A stretch of DNA of 64,000 nucleotides from Mytilisepta virgata (GCA_028015205.1 CM051513.1:47372841-47436840), one strand, 5' to 3'; positions 10,787 to 21,233 are shown, counted from the first letter of the stretch. The notes: a model not told the origin generated them from the sequence alone. Program-made: numbers and translations.

Positions 10787-11001
10787 AGAACGCGGACGTA
10801 AAAGAGAGCACCATGGGTGTCTACGATCAGGTCCGCGTCGACCAAAATTTTCGATTTTTTCCTGAACGCGGACGGAATAGAGAGCACCATGGGTGTCTAC
10901 GATCAGGTCCGCGTCCACCGAAATTTTCGATTTTTTTTTCCTGAACGCGGACGAAAAAGAGGGCACCATGAGTGTCTACGCTCAGGTCCGTGTCCACCGA
11001 C
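10787..11001. repeat. Three tandem 77-79 bp repeats upstream of PolB
   Basis: The units begin with GAACGCGGACG at 10,787, 10,864 and 10,943. Each contains GCACCATG(G/A)GTGTCTACG, TCAGGTCCGCGT and AAATTTTCGATTTTT (the third is cut at its end). GCGGAC and GTCCGC within a unit are inverted, so each unit can fold. TCAGGTCCGCGT also occurs at the inner ends of both arms (4,398-4,409 and 4,990-5,001). A role as replication origin or protein-binding array is inference. Confidence 0.8.
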
Positions 11002-11069
11002 ATGTTTCAACACGTTTTCTTATGGAAATTTCCACGACGTCACATTAACGGGATCCAACATGGACGCCA

Positions 11070-11283
11070 AAAAATATAAAAAATAAAAATAAAAAATAAT
11101 AAAAAATTAAAAAAATTAAAAATTAAAAAATTAAAAAAATAAAAATAATAATAATAAAAATTAAAAAAAAAAAATATTAAATATAAAAAAAAATAATAAT
11201 AAAAAATTAAAAAAATATGTAAATATATTAAATAAAAAAAAATATGATAATATAAATAGAAAAAAAATAATAAAATACTTACC
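11070..11283. repeat. AT-only low-complexity spacer
   Basis: About 210 bp of A and T words (AAAATTAAAA, ATAATAATAA) with almost no G or C. It separates the PolB upstream repeats from the next element-end copy. Confidence 0.85.
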
Positions 11284-11795
11284 TAACCCTAAAATAATCT
11301 TATCCCTAACACTAGTACCACTTCAAAGTCATAAGGGATTGAGACCAATCCACCCTTTGAAACATGACTTTGAAGCAGGCTGCAAAGCAGAACTAGTGTT
11401 AGGGTAAACGATTGTCTTTAGGGTACTTTCAGGTCTGAGTACAGAGCAGCGTTGAGCAGCAAAGAACAAGAGAAGAGCAGCGATGACCAAGAGAAGAGTA
11501 GCCATGAGCAGCAAAGAACGGGATGGGGCAAGAGAAGAGAAGTGAATGCAATGAAATGGACCGCCGTTGCTAAGGCGGTTGCTAAGGATACCCCTCCATT
11601 GGTGACAAGCATCACTTGGAGGTAAGGGGACATAATCCAATCCTAGTCCTCACAGAAAATACCCACAGATGAAAAGAGCGGGATAAGGGGAGATAATCCA
11701 ATAGTGTACTTCGTATACTCTCGGACATAACAGTGAGAGACCGATGAAAGAGCCAGAGACGACCGAGAAGTGCGGGAAAAGGGGAGATAATTAAA
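11284..11795. repeat. Diverged direct copy of the element end
   Basis: Telomere-like words, the CTAACACTAGT block, GTAAACG, a GAGCAGCAAAGAACAAG-rich stretch, the GCTAAGG...ACCCCTCC stretch and the GGGGAGATAATCCAATAG motif follow in the same order and orientation as at 4,853-5,700. Identity is clearly lower than between the two arms. The intact unit is thus flanked on both sides by the same terminal sequence in direct orientation, as in a tandem array of units or an element with long terminal direct repeats. Confidence 0.7.
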
Positions 11796-11799
11796 TCTG

Positions 11800-12235
11800 G
11801 TGAAGCATGAAACTTCCGGGTCCGTGACTTACGTCACTTCCGTCAATGGAGAAAACCCATCACTTCCGGTTGCACCAACCACTTCCGGTTCCGCCCGAAC
11901 ATGCGCAGACGGCACATCCGGGTCCTACCACGTGACTTGCGTCACTTCCGTCAACAAATGGCGGAAAAAACACCCTACTTCCGGTTGCGCAAACCACTTC
12001 CGGGTACTTCCGGTTCCGGTCACACATGCGCGGACGACACATCCGGGTCCTAGCACGTGACTTGCGTCACTTCCGTCAACAAATGGCGGGAAAAACCACT
12101 ACTTCCGGTTGCGCATGCGCGCAAACCACTTCCGGTACTTCCGGTTCCGGTCACGTGACTTCCGGTTCCGGTTACGTCACTTCCTGTGACGTCATTTCCG
12201 GTTCCGGTGACGTCACTTCCGGCTCCTCCACAGCT
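11800..12235. promoter_or_regulatory. Dense array of ETS-, NRF1-, CRE- and E-box-like sites
   Basis: The stretch holds many ACTTCCGG words (ETS/GABP site CCGGAAGT on the minus strand), CACGTGAC (E-box/USF) at about 11,930, 12,053 and 12,148, and TGACGTCA/TTACGTCA (CRE) at about 11,826 and 12,171-12,210. It also has GCGCATGCGC (NRF1) near 12,110 and AAATGGCGG (YY1-like) at about 11,955 and 12,079. Part of it repeats with a period of about 124 bp. These motifs are typical of TATA-less animal promoters. No gene start is visible next to it, so it may be an element-borne promoter or a satellite. Frames that read through it are low-complexity artefacts. Confidence 0.55.
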
Positions 12236-12970
12236 CCTCCACCTCAAATACTAATTTAGAACCGCATACATACTACTGATATATATACAATGATTAATTT
12301 GATTGATTGTAAAATAGAATAAAATAAAATATAATTAGAAAAATCAAATAAAATTTTAAAAAATACAAATTAAATTAAATTAAAAAAAGTCTGGAAAAAT
12401 TGTCACCGTCTCCTCAGTGGTGTTTAAATCCGAAAATTACGAATGGTGCAATTATCGATTTTTTAAATTTTTACCAAAAAAATATTATGAATTACTCAAA
12501 TTTAGAAAGAAAAGTAGCATTCGTGTAGATTTGCATTTTGTATTTCATATTAAACAAGAGGCTGTCGGGTTTGCCTTTATCCGCCCACACCCACCATACA
12601 TGGCCAGAGTATTGTAATATCCGGTAAAAAAAATTTCTTTGAACACTGTCGACAGAAACACCGTTCAACTAGATAAGCTTATTATAGATAACCCATGCCT
12701 TTTCTAAACTCAGCCCTGTTATCATCTCCAGACACTGAAGGCTTTAGGTCAAGGGTCGATTTGAATTCAATAAAAAAAGAGAGAACAAAATCACGATTGT
12801 ACTAAAATCCCCTTTTCAGTCCCTTTATGAACCAGTCATAAATTTATGGCTGATGTATGATAGACGGCTGAATATTATATGCAATTTCTTTTTGGCCAGG
12901 TTGCACAGAGTGCAAATCCGGGTTATAGTATGGTGAATGTCGGGCGGGTGGCGGCGGCGAGTGGCGGGGA
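12236..12970. other. AT-rich spacer without recognised gene
   Basis: Mostly A/T-rich single-copy-looking DNA, with a short CGG-rich patch at 12,940-12,970 (GGCGGGTGGCGGCGGCGAG). A 66-codon frame at 12,417-12,617 has no recognisable features. Confidence 0.5.
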
Positions 12971-12974
12971 AAAT

Positions 12975-13275
12975 GGGTACCTATTTTGCGAAATCAACTC
13001 CTCCTACAGTTTTTCAACCATATCCTTGAACCTTCATAGAATGTTTCTATGTATATTGAAGATGTGCACCTCACTTTATGGAATTATTTCAGGAATTATT
13101 TCCCATTTTTCCACTTTTGGAACTTAGTAGTTTTTTATTGACATCTTCAATAGAGGGTACCTATTTTGCGAAATCAACTCCTCCTACAGTTTTTCACCCG
13201 CATCCTTGAAACTTCGCAGAATGTTTTAATATATATTGAAGATGTGCACCTCACATTATGGAATTATTTCGGGAA
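12975..13275. repeat. 180-bp direct repeat, two copies
   Basis: GGGTACCTATTTTGCGAAAT begins at 12,975 and again at 13,155. The rest of the unit (CTCCTCCTACAG, CATCCTTGAA, ATATTGAAGATGTGCACCTCA) is shared. Related words appear at 45,990-46,290, so the unit belongs to a dispersed family. Confidence 0.8.
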
Positions 13276-13536
13276 ACTAATTAAATTGATGACTGCCTCT
13301 GTGCTAGTACACCAACATACAATGTGTCTGATTTTGTCTATATAAATATTCATGACTGCCAATCTGCAATATGATCTTGTAATCACCTTTGTCACCACTA
13401 CAGTAAACACCCAGTAAAGCAACCCGGCTATTTGTGTCTTTGACCCATTTTTTATTATATATTTTAATGCTTTAATGCCAAATTACAAAATCAAATGCTA
13501 TTAATGAAATGTTAAAAGAAATATTATTTTCTTCAG

Positions 13537-13707
13537 CAAACGCAACCGGATGTAAACTGACACAGGTACCATATTCACAAGACTGTGAAGATATAAATGA
13601 ATATGGTTGTATATTGATTGTTTCTATTGCGTTAAGTCGTGGTGAGAGTGCCTGTGATATCCCTGATATCAGAAATCATTTTTGTCCAGATACGTGCGGA
13701 GTTTGCA
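13537..13707 (+). CDS. ShK-like module exon (phase 1 in, phase 1 out)
   Basis: The acceptor is TTTTCTTCAG before 13,537 and the donor is GTAAGT at 13,708. The 171-base exon encodes C-x10-C spacing, then DCEDINEYGC, RGESACDIPD and HFCPDTCGVC, which is the ShK cysteine pattern ending CxxxCxxC. The frame continues past the donor for about 30 codons, which is intron read-through. Confidence 0.75.
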
Positions 13708-16700
13708 GTAAGTCTTCCAAAAACTTAAAAATGAAAAAGGTCTATGTACCCTTTTCTCTGCTAGAATATCGGTCAAAAAAACCCAGAACGTCGGTATAGT
13801 CCACAAGACAAATATTTAAAGACAGGCTGCATCCACGAAAAACAAATTACTATAAATACACAGCCAAAAGAGTAGGAACAAGTCAGCCAAAAAATATAAA
13901 TTGTGACTGTTATATAGGGATGCCCTGTCCTAAATTCCATATAAACACAAAACTCAATCTTAGTTCCAAAGAAATAAACCTAAACGCAAAACTTAACCAG
14001 GGTCGCTCAAGCATAAAATGTAGATCATAGTGACCCAATTATTGTATGACTGCTCAGTACTACCCAAGGCACATCCACTGATGAAGTTTCATGCTTAGTT
14101 CCAAAGAAATGAACCCAAACGCAAAACCCAACCACATAGTTCGGACGTACGTATGGACAATGGAAATTCTGTATGCTCCATCGACATTCGTGGGCGGGGC
14201 ATAAATAAAATATTTTTAATGTGAACTCTCACAAAAAATAGGAGTCATATCAAATTCTCTGGAAGAGTGTGCACATTCTGCGTCGTCAAAAATCACTTAA
14301 CAACAATGTGATTTCACACGCAATGAAATCCAAAGATTGATTCAATTTATATAACTGAAAGTGGTTCGTTTTTTCTCTTAGTGCCAGTTTTATATACTCA
14401 CGAAAAGGGCACGTCTGCTACCAGAGGTCGGCTTAATATACACCGTATAATAGTATAAGAAAAAGTATGAATACCATAGTGTCAAAAGAGGGGAAGTCCG
14501 TCGACAAAAAGCACGACCGAAAACACTAAAAAGACGACAAAGGACATCGTAACAAACAACACAAAATAACCAAAAAGTACACACAGAAACGAGCGGCACG
14601 AACCCCACCAAAAACCTCAGGTGCTCCTGAAGGATGAGCAGTTCGTGTTTCTTTCAAGACACCCGCCGTCCTGCACGTTGAAGGTCATACCAGGTGAACG
14701 AGGAACAGTATCTATGACAGATGGAGGTCTTTTGTCATGTTGGTAACTGACACTCCATATCGGTCAATCAGATCGTGGTGACGACCGTAGAATTTTCGAA
14801 GAGACGACCTCAATCTATGGGCAACATAACACTGTCCTAATAGCTTCTGCGTAAGCCGCTGATCTCTATCCTTACAACATAATAATTGTATGGTTCTTGG
14901 TTCATATAAAATGATGTTTATTCAGATTTCTGTGATACTTTATAAAATTGACAAATTAAAGTAAAGTTCGAAAATAGTCCGCCATCGTAAACATTTATTT
15001 ATTCGACACCTTCAACCATACACTTGTATTTTTATAACGTAACTTTACTTTACAGCCAATCCTGTCATTACCCAAGGTAAGCACAGGAAACCTTTACTTT
15101 ACAGCCAATCCTGTCATTGCCCAAGGTAAGTGTGGGAAAACTTTACAGCCGATCATGTCATTACCCAAGGTAACTGTAGGAAAACTTTACAGCCAATCCT
15201 GTCATTGCCCAAGGTAGTGTATGAAAACTTTACAGCCAATCCTGTCATTACCCAAGGTAAGCGCAGGAAAACAAAACTTTACAGCCAATCCTGTCATTGC
15301 CCAAGGTAAGTGTAGGAAAACTTTACTTAACAGCCAATCCTGTCATTACTCAAGGTAAGCGCAGAAAAACTTTACTTAACAGCCAATCCTGTCATTGCCT
15401 AAGGTAAGTGTAGGAAAACTTCACAGCCAATCCTGTCATTGCCCAGTGTAAGTGTAGGAAGATTTTACAGCCAACACTGTCATTACCCAAGGTAAGTGTA
15501 GGAAAACGTTACAGCCAGTCGTGGCATTACCCAAGGTAGTGTAGGAAAACGTAACTTTACCGCCAATATATTTGCAATTGCCGAAATTGATTACAGAATT
15601 ATTTTTAAATTTTATCATTCGGCGAAACAGTGTTGCCCCTTTGATAATTTCAGCAAAATTTTATTCTGGGGTCGCTAAGCAACCCTAACATGCTTAAACT
15701 GTCTACAGTCATTTCTATATATCAGTTGTTAACTCTGTTTGGTCTTGACGTCCTTTCAATTATCTCTGCAAGCCACAATGTTAATATTTTATACCAACTA
15801 ATATATATTAGTATATATTTATTAACTTGAGCCCCGATGCGTAGCCGAATGTCAGTCAGACTATTGCAGTGTCAATAGTAGTGGAGTAAACATCTTCCTG
15901 ATTTTATATACTTATTGACTAGTTATGGGGGAAATAGTAGGTTTATTATCCCGAAGTATTAACTATTGCCCGAGGATTAGCCGAGGTATCGAGAGGTTAA
16001 TAAACTTACTATTCCCCGAATATGCACTGAGTGTTTTATTATAAAGAAAGATAATTTACTGGTCAATAGTTTCCAGTGCCCCTAATAACAAACAAGCCGT
16101 GAAACTTTTTATTGGGATAAAAATTGTACCTAATAATTAGAATACTTAAGTTATCGGTAATATTTTAAGTTTCATGTACTTAAACTGACGACTAAAACCT
16201 CATTGAAGCTTAAACACTGGTGGATTATGATTCTTCGGTTTTTTAAAACACATTTTGCATTATATATTATATATTATTCCAGCGCCAAGTATTTATCTGA
16301 CAACGCCTTCGATCCAAACAACCGTTCTTCCAGTTGTGACTGTTTCGTGTAAGTGATTTTCAGATATCCTTTAAATTATTAAATAATATAATGGTATAAT
16401 TCAGAAATACACATATATTGGGCTTGTATCTACTATTTTAGGGTTATCATGCTTATTGCATTATTGAAACGGCAATGATGTTTTGTGGATTACTGTACGT
16501 AATATTTTGCAAACGAACATTGGTGACATTGAAATCAACATATGACTGCAGTAATCGTATTCAATATTGCGTTTTATGTCGCAAAAAAAATTAGAATAAT
16601 AACAAGCATCTTTTTAACGCGGACAGTTCATATTGATTTATTATATATTTCGTTAAAAATCTTAATAAATGGTAATTATTATGATAATCATAACATATGG

Positions 16701-18035
16701 GTCTTGTGAGGTTATATGCAAAATATTTTCCAGGTCCGAGTGACATGTCCACCTTCTAACAAATATGTTGCATATAAACGTCACAAGACGTTATGTAAAT
16801 ATTGTTTCGAGCAAGACAATATAGCACGAGTTTCCAACTGCAATCATTATTTGGGAAAAGCCCAATATTCCCGTGTGATCATTCAATAACTCATTTAATG
16901 TCAAAAAAGTCTATTTTCTACATCAAATTTGACGTCAATTTTTGAAGCAATGTTGCGAAGTGCAATATCTTAGATTATTAAATAATACGATTAAAACAGC
17001 CCTAATACTACCAAAACGGCATGTGTTATACTGGTGACGTCGTCCTGGTCATATAAATCACGTGATCTATGTTGCTTTTCGGTCCGATCCAATACTGAAA
17101 AAGGCCGTATCAGCCCTAGGGCTAATACAGCCTTTTCACTTCCGGTCGTTTCATTGCCAGTCCGTATTGGAAATATTGGCCCTATATTCACATTTGATGT
17201 ATGTAATACAGCATTTAGACAAGTCTGTATTGAAAAAGTTGGATTATTTAATAAAAGTGTTATGAACTGGCTGTTTCTGTATTGGCACTGGTATAGATTC
17301 TCGGTCAGCTGTATTGACCCTCGACCCTACGGGTCTCGAGGCCAATACAGCAAACATTGAATCTATACCAGTGACAATACAGAAACAGCCAGTTAATAAC
17401 ACTATAATGTTGCAGGCTTAACTTTGGTTACATTCTGCATGGAATATTATGTTGCAAGACAATAAATATAATTATACTGTTATAAAAATATAATAGCGAG
17501 CGCTATAGGAGCATATGCATTTTCTACATAGGGTAATTTAGAAAACTCTTTGTTTAATGGAGGCAGCCATTATGCAATCCGAAGTAAATATATTTGTGCT
17601 ACATACTAAGGCCAGAAAAAGTTTCGTTCGTCGGAAACGGAATTAAGTAAATTAAGGAATATAACTTGCTTCAAATAATAATTTTAGAGTCAGAATCGTG
17701 ACACCGAAAATGAGTTTCTGGAACGACTATTGCTGTGCTCCCATCATTGGCCACGCCAACAGCATATTATATTCTTCTTTTATTTTGCAGCCACAGTGCA
17801 AACAATTTCCAGCACATCCAATGGTGAATCAACTACTGGGCCAATTACCTCAACAAATATGTACACACCTAATTCATGTGGTGATTACTATTCGCAGTAT
17901 GCATGTCATAAAGTCGATTGCGAGATTGATATCTGTAACGACACAGATTTAAAAGGTCTGTGTTCGAATTATTGTAAAGGCAACTGCGGATCATTCGACT
18001 GTAGTGATATACCAGGATTGATAAATGTTAAATAA
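13537..18035 (+). CDS. 3' part of a secreted cysteine-rich protein with an ShK-like module
   Basis: Three exons join in frame: 13,537-13,707, 16,283-16,348 and 17,791-18,035. All have AG/GT borders and all are phase 1. Exon one carries a six-cysteine ShK-type module (C near the start, DC, GC, AC, FCPDTC, GVC). Exon two is a 22-residue linker rich in Thr, Ser and Pro. Exon three continues the linker and ends in a region with eight cysteines before the TAA. Disulfide-rich modules on symmetrical phase-1 exons are typical of shuffled extracellular proteins. ShK modules occur in toxins but far more often in metalloproteases, peroxidases and mucin-like proteins, so no toxin function is claimed. The signal peptide and earlier exons were not found and should lie upstream. 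Confidence 0.7.
13708..15045. other. First intron of the cysteine-rich gene, with dispersed repeats
   Basis: No further exon was recognised. Bases 13,960-14,130 contain two related stretches (TTAGTTCCAAAGAAAT...AACGCAAAAC). Bases 14,390-14,640 belong to a dispersed family (minus orientation) also seen at 59,690-59,885 and in part near 58,000-58,140; it contains the words AAAAGG..CGACAAAAGACGA and GCACGAACCC. Confidence 0.5.
15046..15562. repeat. Intronic tandem array of 40-50 bp units carrying splice-donor-like words
   Basis: Roughly eleven units of TTACAGCCAATCCTGTCATT followed by ACCCAAGGTAAGTGTAGGAA. Unit lengths vary from 40 to 50 bp. Most units contain AAGGTAAG, which matches the 5' splice-site consensus, and TTACAG, which resembles a weak acceptor. 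Confidence 0.85.
15927..16017. repeat. Small fold-back element
   Basis: The arms GGGGAAATAGTAGGTTTATTA (from about 15,929) and its near reverse complement (15,998-16,017) enclose a CCCGAGGATTAGCCGAGG loop. A related fold-back lies at 53,208-53,353; both are followed by TTTACTGG/TTTACCGGTCAATAGTTTCC. Confidence 0.65.
16283..16348 (+). CDS. Ser/Thr/Pro linker exon of the cysteine-rich gene
   Basis: The acceptor ATTATTCCAG and donor GTAAGTG border 66 bases (22 codons, phase 1 both sides). The exon encodes a linker such as TPSIYLTTPSIQTT, suitable for O-glycosylation. It joins the ShK exon and the last exon in frame. Confidence 0.6.
17093..17142. repeat. Short hairpin around CCCTAGGG
   Basis: GAAAAAGGCCGTATCAGCCC and GGGCTAATACAGCCTTTTC form an imperfect stem centred on CCTAGG. 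It belongs to a palindrome-rich intron segment (17,030-17,404) and probably has the same origin as the next fold-back. Confidence 0.5.
17257..17402. repeat. Fold-back element with 45-bp arms
   Basis: The arms at 17,257-17,302 and 17,358-17,402 are reverse complements with about two mismatches. They enclose a 55-bp loop that itself holds CTCGACCCTACGGGTCTCGAG, a smaller palindrome. It is probably a MITE. Confidence 0.75.
17493..17767 (+). repeat. Dispersed segment, inverted copy at 63,463-63,712
   Basis: From TAGCGAGCGCTATAGG to ATTGGCCACGCCAACAGCAT the sequence reappears in reverse complement at the right edge, with substitutions and small indels. The copy stops just before the last exon of the cysteine-rich gene, so the coding part is not included. 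Confidence 0.75.
17791..18035 (+). CDS. Terminal exon of the cysteine-rich gene
   Basis: The acceptor is TTATTTTGCAG, with phase 1 entry. About 25 Ser/Thr/Gly/Asn-rich residues precede a region with eight cysteines (SCGDYYSQYAC, DCEIDIC, LCSNYC, NCGSFDC). Stop TAA is at 18,033-18,035. The AATAAA polyadenylation signal at 18,031-18,036 overlaps the stop codon, so the 3' UTR would be only a few tens of bases. Confidence 0.65.
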
Positions 18036-18196
18036 AATTGTCTTACAATTTGTTTGCTATAGAAATCATTCTGTGGAACCAATTTTAATGTGTCAGTGGT
18101 TTCTTGGATGTCAAATGACTTCTGTTGTATAAGCTCATGGAAATAACAACGCACTCCGTATGATATAAAATTGGGAAATATTACTGAACAAAAAAC

Positions 18197-20530
18197 AAGA
18201 GGCTCCAAGGGGCCCGTATCGCTCACCTGGACTATGTCCATCTTGACTGACAGCCTGGAACATTGCTGTCAGGTTTCAACTGGCTCACTGGTTTCAAACA
18301 AGATCTTTCGGTGCATTTTCCCCCATTAGGTGCTGTTTAACTATGTTCGGCTCTGGCGGCCATCCTGGATGACGGGCTGGGTCATCGGATATATTTCTAA
18401 AAGAGGACGAACTAAGGACCATTGCTGCTAACTTTTGTTCCAATTGGCCAATTGGTTTCAGACAAGAAGAACATTAAGTAAATTTCACATTAGGCCTTAT
18501 GTTAAATTATTTTTGGCTCTGGCGTTTCTAAAAGAGGACCAACTAAGGACTATTGCTGCCAACTTTTGTTCCAATTGGCCAATTGGGTTTCAGACAAGAA
18601 GAACATTAAGAAAATCTCCCATATGTTAAACTATTTTCGGCTCTGACGGCCAACTTGGAATACGGACGGGATCATCAGACACTGAAAATGTGGGAAATAT
18701 ATCCAAAACCATATCATTGATGTGGGTGGGCTATTGTTAGGTAGAAACAGTGGTAAAATACTTTTGATGTAAATGGCTGTTGCAAAAGACAAAGAGCAAA
18801 GGCAGAGATTTAATTTTAATTAGATTGGTTTTAGAAATTAATGTTTCTGAAATTTCAAACAAAATGAGAGCTGTTAGCTTGAAGCTTACAAATACCCCCG
18901 CCCAAAGACATTTTCCAAAACTTGAGATGATGTGATCTAACAGGAAGTAAATGTGACACAGGTACATAAATTGGTATACCATTTAACATCATAATTATGG
19001 TTCATAACCATTAATAAATTAGTTGTTGCCCAGTGTTGTTGACAATTTTTAAGAAAACATTTTCACATTCCAAAGAGGCTCCCAAGAGCCTTAATCGCTC
19101 ACCTGTTACTTTTTGTGTAGATCTTGCATCAATGATTATTTTTTATATTTAATGTATACTGTTGCATTTTTCGTCTAAATATTCAATTGAACAGCTAAAA
19201 TATAGAAAACTGAACCCAAATGTATATGGTTGCTATGGACTATTTCATCGATTGCTATCAACTTTTTCAATGGCATAGACTCTTGACTAACATTTTGACT
19301 TGTACAGCTAAATTATAGGGTCCTTATCCCAAATATATATGGTTGCTAGGGACTTTCTCATCGGCTGCTATCGACTTTGTCAATGGCAATAACTCTTGAC
19401 CTTCCATTTTGACTTGAAAAGACAAATTGCAGGGTCTAGAACCAAATACATCTGGGTACTAGGGAATTTTCCATCAGTTGCTATGGATATATTCAATGAC
19501 CTTGACCCTTGACTTTACATATTGACTTGTAAAGCTAAATTATAGGGTCCTGAATCTAAATATATATGGTTGCTATGGCCTTTTTTAATGACCTTGACTC
19601 TTGACCCTTCTTTTAGACTTGTACAGGTAAATTATACAGTCCTTAACCCAAATATATATGGTTGCTAGGGACTTTTTCATAGGTTGCTATGGACATTTTC
19701 AAGGACCTTGACCTTTCTTTTTGACTTGTACAGATAAATTATAGGGTCCTTAACCCAAATATATATGGTTGCTAGGGACTTTTCCATAGGTTGCTATGGA
19801 CCTTTTCATTGGTTTATATGGACTTTTTCAATGACCTTGACCCATGACCCTCTATTTTAGTTGTACAACTACCATTTAATTTATTCAAGTTATCCTCTTA
19901 ACATCTGTGACGATATGTCAGACCATTATTTTTACTGATAATTACTGTTTACATGTAAATAATCTTTAAAGGGCAAAAACTGCCATAAGTGGTCAATTGA
20001 CGATTTTGGTCATGTTGACGTATTTGTAGATCTTACTTTGCTGAATATATTTGCTGTTTACAGTTTGTCTTTATCTATAATAATATTCAAGATTCAAGAT
20101 AACCTAAAACTGCAAAATTTCCTTAAAATAAAAAATTCAGGTTGCAATAACCCAACAAATGTGGACTGATTCGTCTGAAAATTTCATGGCAGGTAGCTCT
20201 TGACCTGATGAACATTTTTACCCCATCTCAGTTTTGCTATAAATGCTTTGGTTTTTGAGATATAAGCCAAAAACTGCAGTTTTCCCCAATGTTATATTTT
20301 TAGCCATGGTGGCCATGTTTCTCGACAGACAATGAGAAATTTTGACATCATAAACTTCTTAAGAACATATGGTGAAAAATGTATAGGCGGGTTGTCAAAC
20401 AGGAAGTAGATATGCCACATATTCAAAATCAGTAAGGACTTCATACCAACTTTGAATTAGTTGTGGCCTATAGCTAAGAATTTTAGACCAAACATTTTGC
20501 GACGGATGGACGGACATAGAGAGGTAAACC
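18197..20530. repeat. Repeat element(s) with GCTCACCTGG end and about 110-bp internal tandem units
   Basis: AAGAGGCTCCAAGGGGCCCG..TCGCTCACCTGG at 18,199 and a second such end at 19,074 match the ends of the elements at 22,119 and 60,633. Two related stretches at about 18,430 and 18,550 share GGACCAACTAAGGAC. From 19,200 to 19,860 six units of about 95-114 bp repeat AAATATATATGGTTGCTAGGGAC with TTTTGACTTGTACAG. The right end is unclear. It lies between two host genes. Confidence 0.65.
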
Positions 20531-20794
20531 AGTATATCAGCCTAGGCCTTCTCCATCGAAGCAGGAGTATAATAAAGCCACTTCACCAAACAAGACTACT
20601 TATGAGTCTTAAATCATGTCTTAATTTGATTTTTTTTATATTGATTACACAAAAATCAGATCTGCCTTTTCCAAAGATCAGATAATTTTTGTGTAAATTG
20701 CACCCAATTCACATGCTACAAAAGATGGACATAACTTATAATTGCAACACAATCTTTATTTCTCTTTATTCTATTTCTTTTGATTTTTCAAATT

Positions 20795-21233
20795 TTATGT
20801 TTTTTTTTTCTTTTTCTTTGATTTTTTCTTGCTAGTCTTTTCTACAATGTCATTTGTATCTTCTACAGTGATACATTTATTTGAAACAGCTTTATGATAT
20901 TCATTAATTAAAAATGTTTCCCCTGAATTTTCATCCACTTCCTTTTTCTTAGATTTTGTATTTTTTCCCTGACATTCTATTTCAGAACTATCTTGGTTCT
21001 CTCCTGTCACTATTTCTTTTTCCTTTTTCTTCTTCTTTTTCTTTTTGTCTTCAGATTTTACACAATTATCTACTATTTCATCGTCATTTTCATTTAATGT
21101 CTGACTCCTTGTCCTCTTCCTGCCGCCATTTTGTCTTTCCTCCTTCATTTTCCTCACCAATTCTAGATCTCGTTTTTCCTGTTCCATAACTCTTGTCATT
21201 TTAGCACTAAGTTTATGTCCATGTCTTGCAGCT
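20795..21233 (-). CDS. GPATCH4: GPATCH4 exon 7 (last, lysine-rich)
   Basis: The exon begins AARHGHKLSAKMTRVMEQEK and ends in KKKSKKKKKKT, then TAA at 20,797-20,795. Several Lys runs suggest nucleolar or nuclear targeting. Two AATAAA signals on the minus strand (20,770-20,765 and 20,760-20,755) lie 25-40 bases past the stop. Confidence 0.9.

Noticed and set aside
11800..12259. Ser/Gly/Thr-rich frames on both strands
   Set aside because: They read through the repeated ACTTCCGG and TGACGTCA words, so they are low-complexity artefacts.
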